A stretch of DNA of 64,000 nt from Plecoglossus altivelis (taxonomy: Eukaryota; Chordata; Actinopteri; Osmeriformes; Plecoglossidae). Every line of letters begins with the position of its first letter. Positions within the stretch are counted from its first letter, which is position 1. The stretch covers positions 6,054,829-6,118,828 of the forward strand of contig BROE01000007.1 in assembly GCA_036571765.1 (NCBI GenBank), written 5' to 3'. A program made the translations under genes and the position numbers. The notes under the pieces were generated by a model, which saw only the letters and a program-made list of their open reading frames with translations, searched no databases and had not been told where the DNA came from. Positions 60,165 through 64,000 of this stretch are shown one piece after another.

Positions 60165-61250
60165 TGGAGAGACCATGAAGCCAACCTCCAAACTATAGGA
60201 ATCTGACCCCCCCCCCAACCCCCTCAACACACAAGCGAACACACACACGTTCTCTCTGTCTGTGCCTGAATATTGTGCCATATTCTATTTCTCTTTGTAT
60301 ATGAATATATTACATAATATATTAAGGTATTAAACAAGTGGTGCCCCGCATAAGGACTGTCTATGTTACCTTGGACCACAGTCCTTCAATAAAGTTGGAC
60401 GTAAATCGTAAGCTTTCTTAGGGAACCGTTTCCTGATTTACCTAGTCTTTCTCCCCCAAAATTAACAGAAAAATCCATCTTGCTCACTGAAAAGAGCATG
60501 TTTTGATTTGATTAAAGTGACAATATAATATGCAGAGGACAATAGTTCCAACAGTATTGATGTTGGTCCATCACTGTGATACGGTCGTGCCAATAGGGGG
60601 CGACATTAGCCTTGGAACTATCTCCAGTGGTAGAAACCGCACAGTCGGACCTTGCTGAGTTTACTGTGGAGAACCACTTGCACTGCTAGTTTCTTTGATT
60701 CCATCGTTCTCCTTTAGTTTGTACACTGGGAACTCTATGGGGAGATCTATAGCGATTTCTAGAAATGTCTCAACAGATTGCAGTGATTTTATATTTTATG
60801 TCATATTATACTGCACATATTGCAGTGGTTTATGTCTACCAAGGTACTCCCCATCCTTACACACACAATAGAGTTGCCTCCAAACCATTTGGACTCATTT
60901 CTGTAAATGCCACAGTGTAATGCGTTACATTTTTCTGATTGCGATTTGTGCTAGAAATATCTTCCGAACTGTGTGCCGTCTCCTATACCAGTTACTATGT
61001 GTGGTGCCCTGACAACGCCTGTCCTATGACTGTTTATTTGGCTTTGAGGAGTTGTCGACATGTACCTCTGGCTGTTATGGGGACAACATGTGCTTCTGGG
61101 AGCTACCTGAAGTTTAATCATTTACAGATGTCACAAATCGGTCGCACAAATACTTTTCTGTCTGTCTTTCTTTCTTCCTTTCTTTCATTCTTTAAGTCTT
61201 TATTTCTTTCCTTCCTTCCTCTCTTCCTTCCTTTATGCATTTCTATCTGT
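60165..61250. other. sox9 upstream flank, complex
   Basis: Repeat-poor sequence upstream of the promoter: C-rich 60208-60222, AT-rich 60290-60330 and 60785-60815, and a CTCF-like motif at 60590. Likely proximal regulatory DNA. No upstream gene is visible. Confidence 0.5.
60590..60603 (+). promoter_or_regulatory. CTCF-like motif near sox9 promoter
   Basis: CCAATAGGGGGCGA matches the CTCF core at 12 of 14 positions, about 0.5 kb upstream of the predicted start site. Confidence 0.3.
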
Positions 61251-61274
61251 CTTCATTTTATGATTCATTCTTCC

Positions 61275-62834
<1,560 letters not shown>

Positions 62835-63060
62835 AGAGGAGAGATGGGGTGAGGGAAGAGAGGAGAAGAGAGATGGGGTGAGGGAAGAGAGGGGAAAAGA
62901 GATGGGGTGAGGGAAGAGAGGGGAAGAGAGATGGGGTGAGAGAAGAGAGGGGAAAAGAGATGGGGTGAGAGAAGAGAGGGGAAAAGAGATGGGGTGAGGG
63001 AAGAGAGGGGAAAAGAGATGGGGTGAGGGAAGAGAGGGAAAGAGAGATGGGGTGAGGAGA
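62835..63060. repeat. 29-bp minisatellite
   Basis: About 8 units of GATGGGGTGAGGGAAGAG plus AGGGGAAAAGA. The 29-residue periodicity of the antisense frame confirms the unit. Confidence 0.96.
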
Positions 63061-63107
63061 GTAAAGAGAGGAGAGGTCTTATTATATTCCATTTGATTTT
63101 GATTTCC

Positions 63108-63191
63108 CTTGTGTGTGTGCACGTGTGTGTTTGTGTGATCACAGAATGTGTGTTTGTGTGATCACAGAATGTGTGTTTGTGTGATCCCAGA
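63108..63191. repeat. 23-bp tandem repeat
   Basis: Three units of TGTGTGTTTGTGTGATCACAG, the last diverging to GATCCCAGATC. Confidence 0.92.
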
Positions 63192-63335
63192 TCATCAGAA
63201 ACCTCTTGACATGCTCCTGATTACTTTTGAACAAGAATGATCAAGCCCATGATCCCTTTACAAACAAGACGCTTTACCCTCTCTATTTCTCTCTCTTCCT
63301 CTCGACGTTTCTCCTTCTCTGTCTCTACGTCTGTG

Positions 63336-63378
63336 TCTGTCCGTCCGTCCGTCCGCCCGTCCGTCCGTCCGTCCGTCC

Positions 63379-63410
<32 letters not shown>
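63336..63410. repeat. (TCCG)n(TCTG)n compound microsatellite
   Basis: About 10 TCCG units (one CCCG) switch to about 8 TCTG units. The TCTG half looks like CpG decay of TCCG. Confidence 0.97.
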
Positions 63411-63412
<2 letters not shown>

Positions 63413-63755
63413 ATCTCTCTCTTTGTGTTTCTATATCCTCCACAGAAAGTCAATGAACAGTCATGCCCCAGCGCCCTGGGGCCCTGATGAGTACATGGAG
63501 GACCATGTAGGAGACTGTGATGGATGGGGGAAACAGAGGGAGGGAGAGGGGGAGAGAACAGAGTGATGTGGAGGAGAGTGCAGGAGAACAGGAAACTGGA
63601 TCCACTCGTAGTCAGACTAAGGAGAAAAGCCACAGAGGTAGGATTTCTCTCCAAAGATACTGCTTGTGCAAATACCCAGCCCTAACAATAACAGTGGTGG
63701 GCTCCGCCAGACCAAGTTAACTAATGACAGATCCACACCTTACTGCTGAGCCTAG
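63411..63755. other. Intergenic, no gene seen
   Basis: Mixed sequence with a purine-rich stretch at 63525-63600. No exon recognised. Confidence 0.55.
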
Positions 63756-63968
63756 GGGGTTGGAGGTGGTGGTGTGTGTGTATGTGAGTGTGTTTGTGTG
63801 TGTGTGTAGAGGTGATGGATGGAGTGGTGTGTGTGTGTGTGTGGAAGAGGTGGATGTAGAGGAGGTAGTGTAGTGTTTGTGTGTGTATGTGTGAGTGTGT
63901 AGAGCTGGTGATGGGGTAGTGTGTGTCTGTAGAGGAGGTGGATGTAGAGGTGGTAGTGTAGTGTTTGT

Positions 63969-64000
<32 letters not shown>
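63756..64000. repeat. GT-rich minisatellite
   Basis: Imperfect units of GTAGAGGAGGTGGATG, GTAGTGTAGTGTTTGTG and GT runs, with periods near 65-95 bp. It is cut by the window end. Confidence 0.85.

Overview
The window is vertebrate DNA, almost certainly from a ray-finned (teleost) fish. It holds one confidently recognised protein-coding gene, a sox9 orthologue on the minus strand (coding exons 57681-58468, 58799-59049 and 59283-59719). The joined frame is 491 codons. It has the SOX9 dimerisation region, the HMG box, a conserved central activation motif and the C-terminal activation domain ending in QLTRP. Evidence for a fish is the lack of the long Pro/Gln/Ala block of mammalian SOX9, two very short introns (233 and 330 bp), a fish-type tRNA-derived SINE with a LINE-like 3' tail, and a very high density of CA and CT microsatellites. 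I cannot tell from sequence alone whether this is the sox9a or sox9b ohnologue, or which family the fish belongs to.

Layout. Because sox9 points left, bases 1 to about 56.6 kb are its downstream flank and 60.2-64 kb its upstream flank. The downstream flank looks like a gene desert, which is what is known around SOX9 in other vertebrates. Open frames there are explained by low-complexity repeats, or are isolated frames with no recognisable family. The flank mixes (a) long CA/GT and CT/GA arrays, (b) about a dozen minisatellites with units of 5 to 65 bp, (c) purine- or pyrimidine-rich tracts, and (d) islands of complex, AT-balanced sequence that read like conserved non-coding elements: about 5.8-6.24, 9.83-10.42, 11.93-12.18, 18.48-18.96, 28.59-29.24, 35.85-36.26 and 53.16-53.86 kb. 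A CpG-rich patch lies at 31.39-31.63 kb.

The promoter side of sox9 is clear: a CCAAT box (60160-60164) and a TATAAA box (60121-60126), both reading leftwards, predict a start near 60.09 kb and a 5' UTR of about 0.37 kb. A poly(A) signal at 56673-56678 predicts a 3' UTR of about 1 kb.

The most notable anomaly is a direct duplication of about 2.1 kb (38.80-41.04 against 41.07-43.17 kb). Stretches identical over 300 bp alternate with a copy peppered with single-base indels. This looks more like unpolished long-read gap filling than biology. No CRISPR, prokaryotic system, viral gene or intact autonomous transposon is visible. The plausible new biology here is cis-regulatory: candidate sox9 enhancers containing SOX, CRE and CTCF-like motifs.
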